A stretch of 64,000 nucleotides of DNA, taken from contig CAAGJI010000090.1 in the NCBI GenBank assembly GCA_900770195.1, positions 31,814 to 95,813 of the forward strand, read 5' to 3'. Position 1 is the first letter of the stretch. Each line of letters opens with the position of its first letter. The position numbers and the translations under genes were made by a program. Of this stretch, positions 62,102 to 64,000 are shown in pieces. This DNA is from Oscillospiraceae bacterium. GTDB lineage: Bacteria > Bacillota > Clostridia > Oscillospirales > Ruminococcaceae. Below the pieces are notes generated by a model. It was given only the letters and a program-made list of their open reading frames with translations, was not told the DNA's origin and searched no databases.

Positions 62102-62317
62102 TTGAAGGTAAATGACCCTATGCTTAAAGATGTTTTGAATGATGACAGTTTAAAACTTACTGTTTTATCTTCAATAGTCGGAAAATATGTATATTTTGAA
62201 GTGCCTTGCGGTGAAGAAGTTGCTGCGGAAGAACTTGAAGCAGAAAATGGCGGAACGTACTATTTCAAAAGTGAAGAAGAAGCATTAGCATTTGTTGAAA
62301 ATATTAAAAACAGCTGA
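62102..62317 (+). CDS. Small protein of unknown function, acidic C-terminal half
   Basis: A 71-residue cytoplasmic protein I do not recognise. It begins MKVNDPMLKDVLNDDSLKLT and ends with a Glu-rich segment plus LAFVENIKNS. The start is TTG 62102 with a strong GGGAGG at ideal spacing. It follows pyrE by 15 bases and precedes a strong terminator, so it is almost certainly translated from the nadE-pyrE transcript. No transmembrane segment. Codon use resembles the neighbours. Confidence 0.65.
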   Translation: MKVNDPMLKDVLNDDSLKLTVLSSIVGKYVYFEVPCGEEVAAEELEAENGGTYYFKSEEEALAFVENIKNS

Positions 62318-62323
62318 TATAAA

Positions 62324-62353
62324 AGGGACTGCGTTTGCAGTCCCTGATTTTTT
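62324..62353 (+). terminator. Terminator after the small protein gene
   Basis: A perfect 9-bp stem, AGGGACTGC with GCAGTCCCT, a GTTT loop and a T tract. It lies between convergent genes and overlaps the end of the DUF11-like gene. Confidence 0.8.
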
Positions 62354-63230
62354 ATGCAGAAACAGTACCTGAAATTGATATTGTTGTAACGCCTGCATTT
62401 TCGCCTGCGGCGGCAGGAATTGTAAGAGGTGTACTTGTAGCAGCAGGGGATATAACAAGGTTGTTTGAATCTGAAACAGTGTAGTCTGTGCCTTTTGTAT
62501 AGGTGACTGTATTTCCTCCTATTGTTGCTGTAATAGTATTGGAAGGAGTGAAGTTTGCAGGAAGCTGGTCTGTGAGACTGCTTACAGAAACCTCGTTTGT
62601 ACCTATATTTGTTAAAGTAAATGTGTAAACAAGGTCATCACCCGGTGTTACAGATGCAGCGTTTGCTGATTTTACTATTGTGACAGTTTCACGGTTTATT
62701 GTTGATGATGCAGTATTTGAGTAGGCTGTGCCTGTTACACCACCCTCATTTGCGTTGAATGTTGCAGTGTTCGTTACAGATGTGACAGTAGTTTCAAGAG
62801 AACTGTTTACTGTTGCATTATAAGTTATAACAAGAACATAACCCTCAGGAACTGAACCTGCAACACTGAAAACAGCGTTTCCTGTTTCATCAGCTGAAAC
62901 AGTTACAGCAGGAGATGAAACAAGAGTTCCTGCATTGTTATAAAGAAAAGCAGATGCGGAATTTCCTGCGTAAGCAAGAGGTTTTACAGCTGTTGCTGAA
63001 CCAAGATTGTCGCTTAATGAAAGATTGTAAAAAGTACCTGTTCCTGTGTTTGTTATCCTTACCTGATAAGTGACAGTATCTCCCGGTGCAAACTCATTTT
63101 GCGAAGCACCCTTTACCATATTTGAATTATAACTTACGTTAAGATCTGTTGAAATGGTGTTTGAAGAAAGAGTTTCATTTTGACCGCCTATTGTATAATT
63201 CATTGTACCAAAGTTTGTAATTGTTGGCAT
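62352..63230 (-). CDS. DUF11-like repeat protein without signal peptide
   Basis: A 292-residue, Thr/Ser/Asn-rich beta protein with two DUF11-like repeats: one (about 28-175) with PGDTVTYQVRITNTGTGTFY and one (about 185-292) with PGDDLVYTFTLTNIGTNEV. Such repeats are usually cell-surface modules, but this protein starts MPTITNFGTMNYTIGG with no signal peptide, no LPXTG and no membrane helix. It ends abruptly after the second repeat with GTVSA. AAAGGA precedes the start on the minus strand. It may be a spore-coat or exosporium component, or use a non-classical export route (both inference). Confidence 0.65.
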   Translation of the reverse strand: MPTITNFGTMNYTIGGQNETLSSNTISTDLNVSYNSNMVKGASQNEFAPGDTVTYQVRITNTGTGTFYNLSLSDNLGSATAVKPLAYAGNSASAFLYNNAGTLVSSPAVTVSADETGNAVFSVAGSVPEGYVLVITYNATVNSSLETTVTSVTNTATFNANEGGVTGTAYSNTASSTINRETVTIVKSANAASVTPGDDLVYTFTLTNIGTNEVSVSSLTDQLPANFTPSNTITATIGGNTVTYTKGTDYTVSDSNNLVISPAATSTPLTIPAAAGENAGVTTISISGTVSA

Positions 63231-63333
63231 AATAAAAATTTCCTTTCTGAATTTTTTTGCCGTCTGTGCGGCTGATATTATAATATGTATAAAATGTATT
63301 TATGTTACTTAAAACGACAATTTTTTGAATTAA

Positions 63334-63354
63334 AAAGCAGCGACACGCTGCTTT
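63334..63354. terminator. Hairpin in a divergent spacer with no gene ending there
   Basis: A perfect 9-bp stem, AAAGCAGCG with CGCTGCTTT, a 3-base loop and T-rich flanks on both sides. The adjacent genes diverge from here, so it terminates nothing visible. It could insulate the two promoters or remain from a lost gene. Confidence 0.45.
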
Positions 63355-63374
63355 ATTTGTATTAAATTTAACTC

Positions 63375-63403
63375 TTGACTTTTATGTGAAAAAATGATAA
63401 AAT
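63375..63403 (+). promoter_or_regulatory. Promoter of the rmuC-like gene
   Basis: -35 TTGACT (63375-63380), 17-base spacer and -10 TAAAAT (63398-63403). Confidence 0.65.
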
Positions 63404-63440
63404 ATATTTATAAAAATATTTATATGACAGGAGATTTATA

Positions 63441-64000
63441 ATGGATATAGTTATTATTGTTCTTGAAGTTGTGCTTATTGTTCTTCTTTTGCTTATAATT
63501 GCAAAAATCGGGCAAAAAGGTAATGCAGGAAAAGACAATTCAGATGAAATTAAAAAAGAAATGCGTGATATTTTTGAACAGACAGAACGCAGAATAAAAC
63601 TTGATACATCTGAAAGTATTAAAAATTTTGGTGCAAATTTTTCAGAAATGCAGAATATTATATCAGATAAACAGTTTCAGAAGCTTAACGATATAGATAG
63701 TCAGCTTAATCAGAAGATAAGCGAACTGAAAAATCAGATGGAAAAAGATATTTCAGGCATAAAAAATGATACAGCTGAAAAACTTGCTGCTATTCAAAAA
63801 ACAGTTGACAATAAACTACAGACAACCCTTGATGAAAAAATGACATCATTTGGTCAGATGGTTTCACTTAATCAGAAACAGGCAAGTGATGCACAGGATA
63901 AACATATTACTGAAATGACAGCAAAAATTGACCAGAATTTAAGTAATATGAATAATTCAATAGCAGAAAAACAGCAGCAGTCTGCAAATAATCTGAATGA
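63441..64000 (+). CDS. RmuC-like DNA recombination protein, N-terminal fragment
   Basis: The first 186 codons of a gene that runs past the window. An N-terminal membrane helix (IVLEVVLIVLLLLIIAKIG, about 5-23) is followed by a long coiled coil rich in Gln, Lys and Glu. The pattern EKLAAIQKTVDNKLQTTLDE resembles the RmuC segment before its nuclease-like core, which is outside the window. RmuC limits inversions and other rearrangements. CAGGAG precedes the start. The call could change once the C-terminal part is seen. Confidence 0.55.
   Translation, partial: MDIVIIVLEVVLIVLLLLIIAKIGQKGNAGKDNSDEIKKEMRDIFEQTERRIKLDTSESIKNFGANFSEMQNIISDKQFQKLNDIDSQLNQKISELKNQMEKDISGIKNDTAEKLAAIQKTVDNKLQTTLDEKMTSFGQMVSLNQKQASDAQDKHITEMTAKIDQNLSNMNNSIAEKQQQSANNLN

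Noticed and set aside
1..64000. Mobile elements, CRISPR arrays, toxin-antitoxin or anti-phage systems
   Set aside because: No transposase, integrase, spaced direct-repeat array or recognisable defence gene set was seen; the window reads as core chromosome.

Overview
This window looks like chromosomal core genome of a low-GC Gram-positive bacterium of the Clostridia, probably Ruminococcaceae/Oscillospirales. That placement is an inference from gene content, AT-rich spacers, strong AGGAG ribosome-binding sites and TTGACA-17-TATAAT promoters; no rRNA gene is present to confirm it. I found no insertion sequence, prophage, CRISPR array or tRNA. Nearly every base belongs to a gene or to a short spacer with a readable promoter or terminator.

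Layout. 1-300 (minus): start of dnaX preceded by the small SRP RNA and its promoter. 668-4742: cell-wall and translation run (ddl, murI, a YwiB-like gene, argS). 4948-17769: a PucR-type regulator, then the division module ftsE-ftsX-M23 hydrolase, a C-terminal processing protease, a DNA-repair block (ogt-like, uvrB, uvrA), a DMT permease and a MYG1 protein. 17933-28459: a long head-to-tail run with a PHP phosphatase, an Lrp regulator, an aminotransferase, ispE, agmatine-to-putrescine genes (aguA, aguB), a ClC transporter, a GT2 glycosyltransferase, a lipoprotein with a coupled 11-codon leader ORF, and cardiolipin synthase. 28608-33447: an Mrp/ApbC ATPase, an unusual 471-aa XRE-type protein, a convergent small alarmone synthetase and a polyprenyl-phosphate sugar transferase. 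33535-40868: PyrR-attenuated pyrimidine operon pyrR-pyrC-pyrF-carA-carB. 40870-45846 (minus): phosphate module phoP-phoR-nptA behind PhoP-box-like repeats, then tyrA. 46065-51327: a divergent second type II topoisomerase (B and A subunits) with a lipoprotein gene between the subunits and a TM2 protein after them. 51471-62317: TPR and HD-GYP proteins, fhs, tsaE, tsaB, rpiB, upp, an AI-2E-type permease, nadE, pyrE and a small unknown protein. 62352-64000: a DUF11-like repeat protein without a signal peptide (minus) and the start of an rmuC-like gene.

How the genes work together. Pyrimidine synthesis and salvage are split between the pyr operon, pyrE and upp; pyrB, pyrD and pyrK are not in the window. 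FtsEX with the adjacent coiled-coil M23 protein matches the known arrangement of a division transporter and the hydrolase it activates. PhoP/PhoR with a PhoU-tailed Na/Pi symporter forms a phosphate-response unit. The least ordinary parts are the divergent topoisomerase operon, the palindrome joining its promoter to that of tyrA, the XRE protein with a large unrecognised C-terminal region, the coupled 11-codon ORF, and a possible small membrane protein hidden in the carB/nptA convergent terminator.
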